64,000 nt of DNA, from the NCBI GenBank assembly GCA_964016985.1, contig OZ024823.1:30944104-31008103 (forward strand). Reading direction: 5' to 3'. Below the pieces are notes generated by a model, which saw only the letters and a program-made list of their open reading frames with translations, ran no database searches and had not been told where the DNA came from. Positions within the stretch are counted from its first letter, which is position 1. The number at the start of each line of letters is the position of its first letter. Of the stretch, positions 59,401 to 64,000 are shown in pieces. The position numbers were made by a program, and so were the translations under genes. The DNA is from Anodontia alba. Taxonomy: Eukaryota; Mollusca; Bivalvia; Lucinida; Lucinidae.

Positions 59401-60474
59401 CAGCCAATTTTGGTGAATGCAGAGATCACATTTTTTTCAGCAAAAATATTAGCATATATGCCATATTTAATTATCAAAGTTTTAATAATACGTTAACTGA
59501 CAATATCGTTAGTTTTGAAGAACCGGACCCAGCTCAAGCTCTAAATAACGCGGCGTGAGATCAGGGTCTAAACTGTTATCCAGCAGTTTGTAGACACTGC
59601 ATCAAGTAGTAATATTTGGACAAAAACGGTACTCATAATTCTAAAGAAATAGTAGGAGTTTAATGAATTTGTCGAAAACATCTGCTGTATCCCATTTGCA
59701 AAATAAATCTCAGGCGAATATAAGCAAATAGAAATGAAGGCATTGATCAGGAATCGATACAATTACCTAACACTTTCCGCCCAAGACACCAAAGGGAAAG
59801 AAGAACGCATTTAAAACAATGGCACCACAATCAAAAGTCTACAAGCAGAAAGCCAAAGACAGTTTCTTTCCCAAACATTGGCCAAACGGCTATCCAAAAT
59901 AAAAAAAAAATCCCAGGACATACATGCAAAGACATACAATGACAGAAATAGTAAACTACAACGAAGCACCGCCGTGGAACGGTCAGCAAAAATTACCTGG
60001 GGTCGGGGGTGGGGGTGGAGGGGGTGGAACAACAAAAAAAATAAAATAAAATAAAAATATAAAATTAAATAAAAATAAACAACGAGCATGGCAGACTCTC
60101 TTTTTTTTACTGATTCTACGTTCAGTATTGATCTTCTCATATATTCACTCAGAATTACACATGTTAATTAGCCTGTATTACGTAATTTGTATTTCATATA
60201 TGGAAAATAACACATATTATACAGTATATCTAAACATGTTTCTATATCTTGCATTATACTCTTATTTGTTAGTCTACCGAATGTTTCGGATGGAATACGC
60301 TGGAGTCTGGATCTTCGCTGGCAGAAAGATGGATCTCCTGGTGGACTTTGGGGTCTTAAAGATGGTGTAACAATGAGAAAAGCGAATGACCCCAATTACA
60401 AAGTTGATTGGACACAAACTGATGCGGTCAATAGGTCTTCTGTTCAAACTGCTTACATGAAAGGAGAAGATTTG
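37671..60474 (+). CDS. Phytanoyl-CoA dioxygenase-like Fe(II)/2OG oxygenase, eight exons, 3' partial
   Basis: Eight exons (37671-37829, 40462-40579, 47636-47742, 48852-48993, 53069-53163, 57187-57292, 58680-58764, 60273-60474) with GT/AG borders join in frame to 338 residues without a stop. The encoded protein is a PhyH-family oxygenase, which uses Fe(II), O2 and 2-oxoglutarate to hydroxylate a substrate. The metal site is visible: His174 and Asp176 in VPWHQDSAYLD (split by the exon 4/5 border), His269 in NNIIPHRSLPN, and Arg280 in GIRWSLDLRW for 2-oxoglutarate. Flanking family features are TAWIPLVDANEANGCMEV and VEGGHKTGR. The N-terminus (MADTINIQQRKLFPG) shows no signal peptide. The substrate cannot be inferred, and it is not necessarily peroxisomal phytanoyl-CoA hydroxylase. 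The family normally continues for a few dozen residues, so the terminal exon should lie beyond position 64000, across the retrotransposon at 60883. Confidence 0.88.
37900..38135. repeat. Family Y repeat with irregular CCTAAC tract
   Basis: AAGGGATCAGCTCTAAAAGG and CAGAGTTGCCTCCCC are Y ends. Between them (38000-38090) is an irregular AACCCTAACCTACC-like tract. Confidence 0.55.
38348..38408. repeat. (TA)n microsatellite
   Basis: About 30 TA units in intron 1. The Ile-Tyr repeat ORFs on both strands are artefacts. Confidence 0.97.
38565..38719. mobile_element. Family B MITE
   Basis: TTAACCATTTCACACTGCAG at the left and CAGGGCTGAAAGGATTAA at the right. The core is ATGAGATGGCTCATCATGAG with its complement. 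Confidence 0.8.
38846..39187. mobile_element. Family Q MITE, uninterrupted
   Basis: TA-flanked. CAGTGAACCCTCGTTACAAC to TAAACAGGGTTGACTG, 342 bp. The central hairpin is TTGGATATTTGTTAGAATCG with its complement. Confidence 0.88.
39255..39330 (-). repeat. SINE tail fragment, antisense
   Basis: TGTTTGTGTTGAGGTTTTAC and CAACCCAATGGGGTCATGTC are the reverse complement of the SINE 3' end (as at 19730-19795). Confidence 0.75.
39331..40009. other. Oxygenase intron 1, no gene seen
   Basis: AT-rich intron sequence. T-like fragments with AGCAGCTCAGATGCGCAAGC occur at about 39905-39970. Confidence 0.45.
40010..40432. mobile_element. Family P MITE with duplicated hairpin
   Basis: TA-flanked. CAGTCGAACCTCAATGGCTC to GCCATTGAGGTTATACTG. 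The central hairpin (GAGTGTACTCATTA, AATTGCCTCGATGAGGCGAT) is present twice in tandem (about 40167-40226 and 40229-40292). It ends 29 bases before exon 2. Confidence 0.9.
40462..40579 (+). CDS. Oxygenase exon 2
   Basis: Acceptor TTATTTTACAG; encodes GYIIIEDFFRDDELQPARD. Of several possible donors (GT at 40580, 40584, 40591), only TCCA|GTAGGT at 40580 gives phase 1, which keeps exon 3 open, so that one is chosen. Confidence 0.8.
40724..41007. mobile_element. Family R MITE
   Basis: CATTACGTAAACATAACTAT to ATAGGCATGTTTTCGTGATC, with the central AACCGCCTTGGTGGGGCGGT palindrome. Confidence 0.85.
41866..41965. repeat. TTTA/TTTTA and ATT simple repeats
   Basis: Low-complexity TTTATTTATTTTATT tract ending in about eight ATT units. 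Confidence 0.9.
42400..42445. repeat. Family A-type hairpin, degraded
   Basis: ATCAAATGCCGCATTTTGCAGTG with a partial complement TGATCTGGATCTGCACTG. Confidence 0.5.
42590..42900. repeat. Family U palindromic MITE
   Basis: TTTACCACTCTGTTTATTCAG, AAACAGGATTTGACATTTCA and the complementary GAAATGTCAAACCTG / AGAGAGTGATAAAGG end. A central part is duplicated. Confidence 0.65.
43715..44290. repeat. Three diverged ~100-bp repeats and an A-type hairpin
   Basis: TATTAGAAGACGATGTGCTG at 43718, ATTAGAAGACGATGCACTGG at 43838 and ATTAGAAGATAATGTGCAAG at 44185 each start a unit ending with AGCGCGGATGC-like sequence. A family A hairpin (GATCAGATGCCGCAGAACG) lies between the second and third. Confidence 0.6.
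44300..46440. other. Interior of the candidate large element, no gene
   Basis: AT-rich. Poly-T at 44407-44438, degraded S-type hairpins at 44880-44960 and 45895-45965, a T-like unit at 45240-45390 and a U fragment at 45585-45700. No coding evidence. Confidence 0.45.
46440..46627 (-). mobile_element. tRNA-headed SINE, antisense
   Basis: On the reverse strand: GGACTCTGTAGCTCAGTCGG (A box), TCGCGGGTTCGATGCTTGCC (B box), then a body with GGTAATAGTTGTTTGTTGCA unlike the other SINEs in the window. The ends were not precisely defined. Confidence 0.7.
47354..47616. mobile_element. Family R MITE, 19 bases before exon 3
   Basis: CATTATGAAAACACGCCTAT to GGTATGTTTTCGTGATG. The central palindrome is nearly perfect. 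The exon 3 acceptor follows after only 19 bases. Confidence 0.88.
47636..47742 (+). CDS. Oxygenase exon 3
   Basis: Acceptor TTAATTTATAG, donor CAA|GTATGA. Entered in phase 1, encodes LYEEYGFTQRLTKLEEEFPD; the other two frames have stops. Confidence 0.83.
47805..48085. repeat. Family Y repeats, two units
   Basis: TCTACTCTTGAAGGAAAGAA / TTCTAGAGTAAACCCCTTTTC, then a second ATTCTTAAAGGAAAGAATG / CTTTCAGAGTAGACTCC inverted unit. Confidence 0.6.
48183..48644. mobile_element. Family P MITE with nested palindrome
   Basis: TA-flanked. CAGTCGAACCTCAATAACTC to TTGAGGTTTTACTG. The core hairpin (TTAGAATCGCCTCGATGAG) is diverged in its right arm. A 108-bp palindrome (48203-48310) interrupts the left terminus. 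Confidence 0.85.
48203..48310. mobile_element. 108-bp palindromic element, CCCAGCGGGCA ends
   Basis: CCCAGCGGGCATATAACG to CGTCGTGTGCCCGCTGGG. The centre is ATGCAACGTCATGACGTTGCAT, a perfect palindrome. Removing it restores the P terminus (AATAACTCGTACATC), so it is a clean insertion. Confidence 0.85.
48852..48993 (+). CDS. Oxygenase exon 4
   Basis: Acceptor CCATTGCAG, donor CAGG|GTGAGT, leaving phase 1. Encodes AFKDIWTNERLLNLVEQIIG and ends VTVPWHQ with the first iron-ligand His. Confidence 0.9.
49270..49497. mobile_element. Family A MITE
   Basis: The core GACGCCGCAGAACGCGGCGTC is flanked by complementary GTAGACCCAGATTA / TGATCTGGGTCTAC arms. The right end is GCAAATGGGTTAA. Confidence 0.8.
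49498..49700 (-). repeat. Family Z-related repeat
   Basis: TTGACCACTCAAAAGTGGCTC, TCCTGTTGCAAGTACTTTTT and CTGTGTTCCGTGATTTTGG parallel the segments at 56255-56420 and 56745-56935. Confidence 0.5.
49990..50194 (-). mobile_element. tRNA-Lys-like SINE, antisense
   Basis: On the reverse strand: GGGCCCCCGTAGCCCGGTGG head, GACTTTTAATCCATTAGG anticodon-arm region (TTT position), then GGGAAAGTCAAGTTCTGC and CCCCGGGTTCTCCGG. Not a genuine tRNA: the T arm and acceptor do not pair. Confidence 0.6.
50384..50660. mobile_element. Family R MITE
   Basis: CATCACGAAAACATGCCTAT to AGGCGTGTTTTCGTAATG, with a perfect central palindrome. Confidence 0.9.
50865..51142. mobile_element. Family R MITE, opposite orientation
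   Basis: CATCACGAAAACACGCCTAT to ATAGGCATGTTTTCGTGATG, with TTAGAACCGCCTCAGTGAGG centre. Confidence 0.9.
51594..52212 (+). mobile_element. Internally deleted mariner (619 bp)
   Basis: CGAGGGTCCTGCAAAAAGTT and, inverted at the right, the same CGAGGGTCCTGCAAAAAGTT are perfect 20-bp terminal repeats. TA flanks both ends (51592-51593, 52213-52214). Confidence 0.93.
51730..52143 (+). pseudogene. Mariner transposase C-terminal remnant
   Basis: An open frame from about 51886 encodes HPPYSPDLSPCDFFLFPRLK, with the third catalytic Asp, and runs to the stop TAA 52141-52143. Upstream DNA to about 51730 carries frame-broken traces, including DNASSH near the second Asp. The N-terminal domain is deleted. 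Confidence 0.9.
52597..52874. mobile_element. Family R MITE
   Basis: CATTACGAAAACACGCCTAT to TAGGCGTGTTTTCGTGATG, 278 bp, with centre AACCGCCTCGACGAGGCGGT. Confidence 0.9.
52876..53044. repeat. Family T repeat, directly before exon 5
   Basis: GTCCGCCCAGCGAAGATTCA and GGGACTTCGTTGGGTGCACA arms with GATCAGACTGCGCGG inside. It begins next to the R copy and ends about 24 bases before exon 5. Confidence 0.65.
53069..53163 (+). CDS. Oxygenase exon 5
   Basis: Acceptor GTATTTCAG, donor GAG|GTAAAA. Entered in phase 1, so the border codon gives Asp176 of the iron site; encodes SAYLDNDTYRVLIPTAWIPL. Confidence 0.9.
53306..53548. mobile_element. Family R MITE, left hairpin arm deleted
   Basis: CATCACGAAAACATGCCTAT to TATGTTTTCGTAATG. 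The left arm of the core hairpin is missing; only GCGAGGCGGTTCTAACGAG remains. Confidence 0.85.
53549..53998. other. Oxygenase intron 5, nothing recognised
   Basis: AT-rich sequence between two R copies; no repeat or coding signal noticed. Confidence 0.4.
53999..54278. mobile_element. Family R MITE
   Basis: CATCACGCAAACATGCCTAT to AATAGGCATGTTTTCGTAATG, with centre AACCGCCTCGACGAGGCGGT. Confidence 0.88.
54400..54860. repeat. Family T and U fragments
   Basis: GCGTCCTGCGAAGATTTTGT and CAGGCTGATCAGTATTCGCTG (T type) at 54400-54520; a U-like hairpin CATTCAGATTATTTCC / ATACAATCTGAATGAAATGC at 54770-54860. Confidence 0.5.
55290..55660 (+). pseudogene. Possible retroelement coding fragment
   Basis: One forward frame contains MGYNMDILLQTTYMVIYPI, which I associate with a recurrent repeat-encoded segment in bivalve gene models, not with a named family. 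Frames are broken. A GTCTGTGGTCGGGCGCATCG stretch also occurs in related form near 49090. Confidence 0.3.
55718..56150 (+). mobile_element. 300-bp MITE copy plus GGGACCTGGCGAATG palindrome
   Basis: TATTATTGCATAAAAAGCAG to TTAACTTTTATGCAATAATA (55718-56019) is the second copy of the element at 12165-12467. The flank (56020-56150) is a palindrome with AACATTCGCCATGTCCC, a short GTCTCAGTTTTC-containing loop, and GGGACCTGGCGAATGTTAATG. Confidence 0.75.
56230..56935 (+). repeat. Family Z-related repeats, two copies
   Basis: ACTGACCATTCCAAGGCGGTTCC at 56256-56278 and TACTGAGCGTTTCAAGGCGG at 56748 start parallel units, each continuing CTCTRTTGCAGT, GTGGTTTCATAT and CTGTGCTTCNTGA. The hydrophobic ORFs here are repeat artefacts. 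Confidence 0.55.
56990..57100. repeat. Family Y repeat
   Basis: TTGGAGCTACTCTGGAAGGA and TTTAAGAGCAGCCCTTATGG inverted arms around GAAATTACTCCC. Confidence 0.55.
57187..57292 (+). CDS. Oxygenase exon 6
   Basis: Acceptor TTTAATTTCAG, donor CTCG|GTATGC. Encodes VVEGGHKTGRMATHKCCWKD and FFTYLEEDEMNRTL; leaves phase 1. Confidence 0.88.
57628..57980. mobile_element. Family P MITE
   Basis: TA-flanked. CAGTCGAATCTCAATAACTC to AAGCTATTGAGGTTCGACTG, 353 bp, with central AATTGCCTCAACGAGTCAAT hairpin. Confidence 0.88.
58289..58398. mobile_element. ~110-bp palindromic element
   Basis: ACCCAGTAAGCATTCTACAT to GACTGCTACCTGGGT. The inner palindrome is AGCGGGTCGTTATCGGCCC / GGGCCGATAACGGCCCGCT. Same style as 48203-48310. 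Confidence 0.75.
58485..58660. mobile_element. Family S MITE ending just before exon 7
   Basis: AGTTCCAGATAAGAGGGTG to TGCCTTACCTGGAGCAATG. The core hairpin is partly lost (ACAAGCACCTCGACGAGTAC). Exon 7 begins 19 bases later. Confidence 0.82.
58680..58764 (+). CDS. Oxygenase exon 7
   Basis: Acceptor TTTCGTTTGAAG, donor AGAAG|GTAATA. The acceptor tract is weak but is the only AG that gives the G-V-D continuation in phase. Encodes VDVERDRHLCEIRSGSLL and the third iron ligand in NNIIPHR. Confidence 0.82.
58830..59130. repeat. Family U MITE with nested family Z copy
   Basis: The U arms (TTGATGACATCTTTTCCAG, CATGCAAAATGTCTC and the right end TTTCAGTATGTCGTCTGCTG) are separated by a Z segment (AGTCCAGGGAGTGCCACCG to ATTAGCTCTCTCTTA) at about 58935-59068. 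Confidence 0.65.
59395..59530. repeat. Partial GGGCCCAG-type MITE
   Basis: TTTTTTCAGCAAAAATATTAG, ATATGCCATATTTAATTATC and AATATCGTTAGTTTTGAAGAAC match the right half of 25782-26025. Confidence 0.65.
59790..60010 (-). repeat. Family Z-related repeat and G-rich tract
   Basis: CGAAGCACCGCCGTGGAACGG and GAATACTG-like elements in reverse orientation; a GGGGTCGGGGGTGGGGG tract at 59999-60025. Confidence 0.5.
60273..60474 (+). CDS. Oxygenase exon 8 (last visible)
   Basis: Acceptor CTTATTTGTTAG, donor TTG|GTAAGT (strong), phase 0 out. Encodes SLPNVSDGIRWSLDLRWQKD, with the 2-oxoglutarate Arg, and later DPNYKVDWTQTDAVNR. A further exon is expected. Confidence 0.92.
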
Positions 60475-60681
60475 GTAAGTTGCCGAGTTCTAGGGACTTG
60501 GATAGACATTCAGGGGGTAGGCCTACTTGAAAACGTCCAGAAACGAGACTTATTCTTTAATTCTAGGTGTTCCGACTGGGACGGGGACGTGCTTTAACAT
60601 AAATCTTCGTTTGTTCGCATTTAAGTCCAACCAGTGAAATACAAGATCACAGTCAGATGTCATCATTTTCTTATTTTCTTT

Positions 60682-60719
<38 letters not shown>

Positions 60720-60882
60720 AGCTTATCTCTATCAGATCCAGTATGGTTCTGTGGCTCTCATGCTAACTCTTCCTAATCACTTTCTGTTGATAGCTGTACA
60801 CTAATGGAATACAAATGACAGATGAATCAACGCAAGTAATCAAATTTTCCTGCAATGCCCACGTTTGGTGCTAATCTCTTTA
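60475..60882. other. Oxygenase intron 8 start, poly-T
   Basis: Intron sequence with a 34-base T run at 60685-60718. No C-terminal exon of the oxygenase is recognisable here. Confidence 0.5.
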
Positions 60883-60950
60883 AAGTCTTAAGCTTCACCT
60901 ACTTAAAGAAATAACAAACAATTTCTTTGCAAATAGCGAGATTTATACGT
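60883..60950. repeat. 68-bp direct repeat, outer copy
   Basis: Starts AAGTCTTAAGCTTCACCTAC and ends CGAGATTTATACGT. Identical over all 68 bases to 61592-61659. Proposed B2 of the retrotransposon terminus. Confidence 0.95.
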
Positions 60951-61591
60951 TGCGTCGGTAAGAGATGGACACAGAGTTTAGTATCTATAACATATTCTGA
61001 TCACATACATGAAATGTTTACATATGTCATTTTAAAACATGTTTTTGTACTTGAGGAAGTGTAATATAATGACGTCATCTTACAGCAATAATTATAAATA
61101 TGCATTTAATCTCTTCGGATCTCGACGCAACGAGCTGCGAGCGGGCTACCCAACCCTACTCCCAGTGGGAGGGGGAGGTAGGATTTACCCAGGCTCTGGC
61201 CAGCGGGGACGTTCGCACAGACGGATTTTCAACCACTAGGACCAGAACATACAGAAATGTCTGAAAGGCACATCTATATGCTGTCTAAACCCCCAAAACC
61301 TGAGCATGTGCGTCGTCCTTTGAGTGTTTACTCACTCGAATATAAGATATGGTGACTCTAAAGATTTTGCTAATGCTTTTAAATGCTTTTAATGTTTTGC
61401 AAAATTGAAATTCTTATGCTCAATCGAAGTGACTATACTGGGATCTCGCGTAGAACTGACTTGTTTACGCCCTAAACCGACTAGCTATTCTTTTTTCACG
61501 TGAAAAAACCTTACCCACTGCTCAAAACTTGTTAAACCGGTTCTGTTAAGACATAAATTTCCCGCTATACGATGTACCGCGGGAAATTGAT

Positions 61592-61659
61592 AAGTCTTAA
61601 GCTTCACCTACTTAAAGAAATAACAAACAATTTCTTTGCAAATAGCGAGATTTATACGT
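61592..61659. repeat. 68-bp direct repeat, inner copy
   Basis: Identical to 60883-60950; it lies 53 bases downstream (reverse strand) of the recombinase stop codon. Proposed B1. Confidence 0.95.
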
Positions 61660-61712
61660 AGAATATCAAATGTTAGGATGCGCCTACTGACCCCAATTTT
61701 GCAAAACATTTT

Positions 61713-62663
61713 CTACAACTTTAACTTCTTTGTAACGCTGAGACGCTTATCCAAAGAATCGTTAATATAACCATTTTTAGAAATACTTGACTTCCAACGA
61801 CCATGCCTTAAAAGGCATCTTTCATTGACATCGTTTCCTTCCGCATTTGCCGCCATAGTAGCACCGCTAGCCCTTAAGCTATGAGTACCAAGGTTCAATT
61901 CTGGGGCCACAAGCTTTAACTTTCCCAAAATACATTCACGGGCCCTAGTATAACTGATCTGTTTATTTTTTGCCAACAATTTAGCTTTACCTTTTGATCT
62001 ATTAACGGGTCTGAAAAGGTATAAATCTGATTTTTCATCCTGTTCAGATACCTGAAAATACTTCTTGAGCATACCATGAGGACAAGCGGAAGTAGACCCT
62101 TTCGCTATGAGCACTTCTTTACCAGACCTATAAATATCAGTCTTGCTTTTCCTTATTTTAAGAATCACGTATTCGTCCCTAAAATCTATGTCGTTACACC
62201 TCAGCTGACTAATTTCACTGAATCTCAGAAACCCTGCGTATCCTAATAAAATCATTGTAAGATCTCGTACGTGTAACACATCTACAGAATTACAGAACAT
62301 ATCACATAATTCTATCAACATATTCGTATCCACCGTATCTTTCTTTTTGATAGGGATAGATTTCAGCCGTTTTCCAGCTTCTAGTAAGTTTTTAACCAAA
62401 CCGTTTAATGTAGGATCTGGCATATCATTTATAGTATGTACCCATTTTATACTATAATAAGCCGCAGAAATAACATGGAACGAAGCATTTGTATCTAGCA
62501 AATGTGTTATATAGATAGCAACGTGGATTGGATTTGCTGGTTTGTATAAAAATCCTCTTGTAGCACAGAATGCTTTAAACCGCTTAAAATGATCAAAGTA
62601 TTTTTTATTCGTATTTAAGGCTTTTGAACTCAGTACATAACCTGCCATTTTGCCCGCTAACAC
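61713..62663 (-). CDS. Tyrosine recombinase of the retrotransposon
   Basis: Integrates or circularises the element by a Tyr nucleophile. A 316-codon intact ORF. All the usual active-site residues are visible: Arg147 in GYAGFLRFSEI, Lys174 in the beta-hairpin (RKSKTD), His261 and Arg264 in GTHSLRASGATMAA, His287 in LLRHGRW, and the nucleophile Tyr299 in NGYINDS. The N-terminal core-binding domain covers about residues 1-100. The frame is open upstream to about 62731, where a CTTTTTTCAG acceptor-like sequence occurs, so the true protein may begin about 22 residues earlier by splicing. The intact catalytic set suggests a recent copy. This fold also occurs in Cryptons, but the adjacent RNase H ORF argues for a DIRS-like element. 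Confidence 0.88.
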   Translation of the reverse strand: MLAGKMAGYVLSSKALNTNKKYFDHFKRFKAFCATRGFLYKPANPIHVAIYITHLLDTNASFHVISAAYYSIKWVHTINDMPDPTLNGLVKNLLEAGKRLKSIPIKKKDTVDTNMLIELCDMFCNSVDVLHVRDLTMILLGYAGFLRFSEISQLRCNDIDFRDEYVILKIRKSKTDIYRSGKEVLIAKGSTSACPHGMLKKYFQVSEQDEKSDLYLFRPVNRSKGKAKLLAKNKQISYTRARECILGKLKLVAPELNLGTHSLRASGATMAANAEGNDVNERCLLRHGRWKSSISKNGYINDSLDKRLSVTKKLKL

Positions 62664-62888
62664 GCCACTTTCAGCAGACCTGATCCCATTGTCAAGAAAC
62701 TGTTTCTGGATTGACTGCTTTAGACCAACACCTGAAAAAAGAATATACGGGCTAATTTTATCTTAAAAACAATTATAGGAAATATTCTGTATATCTGTGT
62801 CATAAACCTACAACATATATAAATGTTTATCATTTTTCATCTAGGTTTATCCTTGCTCGGCTGAACTATAAACTGCATTTGAAATTAA

Positions 62889-64000
62889 TCAGAAGCGTAT
62901 TTTCAAGGCAATCATTTTAAAACTTAATTGCTCTCTTCCAAAAATTCCATTATTCCCATTTCCTTTCACTATTATATTTCTAGAGGGTAGTAAAATATTA
63001 TCTACTATGAAGCTTTTGAAAGAACCATCTTTCCTTATTAAGTCTGGCCAATACGTTGCAGATTCCCATACCGGTATTACAAGAGTTGCGCTTGCTTCTT
63101 CTGCTTTTATTTTTTGAATGCAATTTAGTATAAGCCTTGGTGGAGGCACCAGCCAGTTAAGCTCACCCGACCAAAGCTTATCCAAGCCGTCTATGCCCTC
63201 TGTGCCAGGAACCCAAAATCTAGAATTGAATCGCTTACATTTTGTGTTCAAATGAGTTGCAAATCTATCAACAGTATGGGGCCCCCATTTCGTGTTTAGT
63301 TCTATAAAAACCTGATCATTTATTGACCAGTCATCACTATCTCCACATTTGCTCAGAGCATCAGCTATTTGATTATCACCCCTTGGAATCCACTCGGGAC
63401 GAATTACAATGTCATTCAGCTCGCATATATTGTTTATTTCGGAAGCGATAGCTTGCAGGTCGGCCTTGCTACTCCCTTTTTGCAAAACAGATTGCACGTT
63501 CTTATTATCTGAATAGACTTTTATGTTTGTATGCCTTAGAAGTTCTAAGTTACCCTTGATTACTCTGTTCACTGTTTCTGTTTCTCTCCACGTGGAGCTT
63601 TTTAACCTCTCATTGCCATCCCATTCACCAATAACCAACCCTTTTAAACCCTGGTTTTCAAACTTCGAAGTATTTCCTACCCTATCTACATGGATGTCCA
63701 TTACTTTCGTCATATTGTTTCCTTTATCGAAATTTACATATTGCATATTTTTCGTGCAACCTAATATTCCTGCAATATCTCGTCCTGGTATCCTACCCTC
63801 GCAGGACTCATAACATCGTCCCAAAGACGATATGCCCGCTTCCGGGGGCCTACTGACATTATTATCCACAACATGCAAACATCGTCTCAAAGACGCTTTA
63901 CCCACTTCCGGGGGTTTCATATCACTAGCTCCAACCTGCTCATTTAAGTCGCTAGATTTTAAGACTTCCACATTGGTTTCAATATACCCTCCGTAACCAC
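62889..64000 (-). CDS. RNase H-containing C-terminal part of retrotransposon polyprotein, partial
   Basis: Open from the right window edge (the frame continues past position 64000) to a TGA at 62889-62891. The RNase H domain is recognised by IKVYSDNKNVQSVL and, further on, RPEWIPRGDNQIADALSKCG, each with an expected catalytic Asp. Typical downstream motifs of the DIRS/Ngaro type follow: WGPHTVDRFATHLNTKCKRF, NWLVPPPRLI and ATLVIPVWESATYWPDLI. The start shown by the first Met-type codon (63971) is not the true start. The reverse transcriptase domain should lie off-window. A tandem-like duplication in the linker gives two PPE(A/V)G-x-SLxRC motifs. Confidence 0.82.
   Translation of the reverse strand, partial: GYGGYIETNVEVLKSSDLNEQVGASDMKPPEVGKASLRRCLHVVDNNVSRPPEAGISSLGRCYESCEGRIPGRDIAGILGCTKNMQYVNFDKGNNMTKVMDIHVDRVGNTSKFENQGLKGLVIGEWDGNERLKSSTWRETETVNRVIKGNLELLRHTNIKVYSDNKNVQSVLQKGSSKADLQAIASEINNICELNDIVIRPEWIPRGDNQIADALSKCGDSDDWSINDQVFIELNTKWGPHTVDRFATHLNTKCKRFNSRFWVPGTEGIDGLDKLWSGELNWLVPPPRLILNCIQKIKAEEASATLVIPVWESATYWPDLIRKDGSFKSFIVDNILLPSRNIIVKGNGNNGIFGREQLSFKMIALKIRF

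Larger units (their letters stand above)
60883..64000 (-). mobile_element. DIRS/PAT-like tyrosine-recombinase retrotransposon, 5' part off-window
   Basis: Reverse-strand element. From right to left it has an RNase H ORF open to the window edge, a tyrosine recombinase ORF, and then two exact copies of a 68-bp direct repeat (61592-61659 and 60883-60950) enclosing 641 bp. Split direct repeats of this B1-A2-B2 type are known at the 3' end of PAT/Ngaro-type elements of the DIRS order. The left boundary is therefore placed at 60883. There is no DDE integrase. It lies antisense within the last visible intron of the oxygenase gene. Confidence 0.72.

Overview
The window looks like AT-rich nuclear DNA of an invertebrate animal, most likely a bivalve mollusc. 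This is an inference. The evidence is two animal genes split into short exons by kilobase introns, tRNA-headed SINEs, mariner elements, a tyrosine-recombinase retrotransposon and a very high load of short palindromic (MITE-like) repeats of bivalve character. No bacterial-type operons, rRNA, genuine tRNA genes or CRISPR arrays were seen.

Layout. Positions 1-18,500 hold repeats and dead transposons: a degenerate mariner (1330-2035), reverse-strand LINE remnants (3234-5500), a 20-bp minisatellite (7715-8050), many palindromic repeats, a 200-bp assembly gap (15188-15387), an unrecognised reverse-strand ORF with one internal stop (16081-16842) and two LINE 3' tails. Positions 18981-32505 carry a complete five-exon gene for LRR1, the leucine-rich-repeat substrate receptor of a CUL2 ubiquitin ligase. 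Its introns are filled with MITEs, SINEs and one mariner. Positions 32506-37670 are intergenic and contain a minisatellite split by a second mariner. Positions 37671-60474 carry eight exons of a phytanoyl-CoA dioxygenase-like Fe(II)/2-oxoglutarate oxygenase gene; its last exon or exons must lie to the right of the window. Intron 2 of that gene contains a candidate 5.85-kb transposon with about 290-bp inverted termini (41184-47031). From about 60883 to the right edge lies a reverse-strand DIRS/PAT-like retrotransposon with RNase H and tyrosine recombinase ORFs and a 68-bp split direct repeat.

The two genes have no evident functional link; they simply share a strand. The striking feature is the repeat architecture. 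At least four MITE families with different termini (called R, S, P and Q here) carry the same central hairpin, TTAGAA-N-CGCCTC followed by its reverse complement. Repeat ends also lie within about 70 bases upstream of most exons of both genes. Further family labels used here: A and B are families built round an AAACAGTGTAGA hairpin; T is an imperfect inverted repeat rich in TGATCAG; U has a TTTGACATTTCATGCAAATTG arm; Y contains CTACTCTAAAAGGAAAGAA; V and Z are dispersed repeats described at their entries. Family names are local labels and were not compared with any database.
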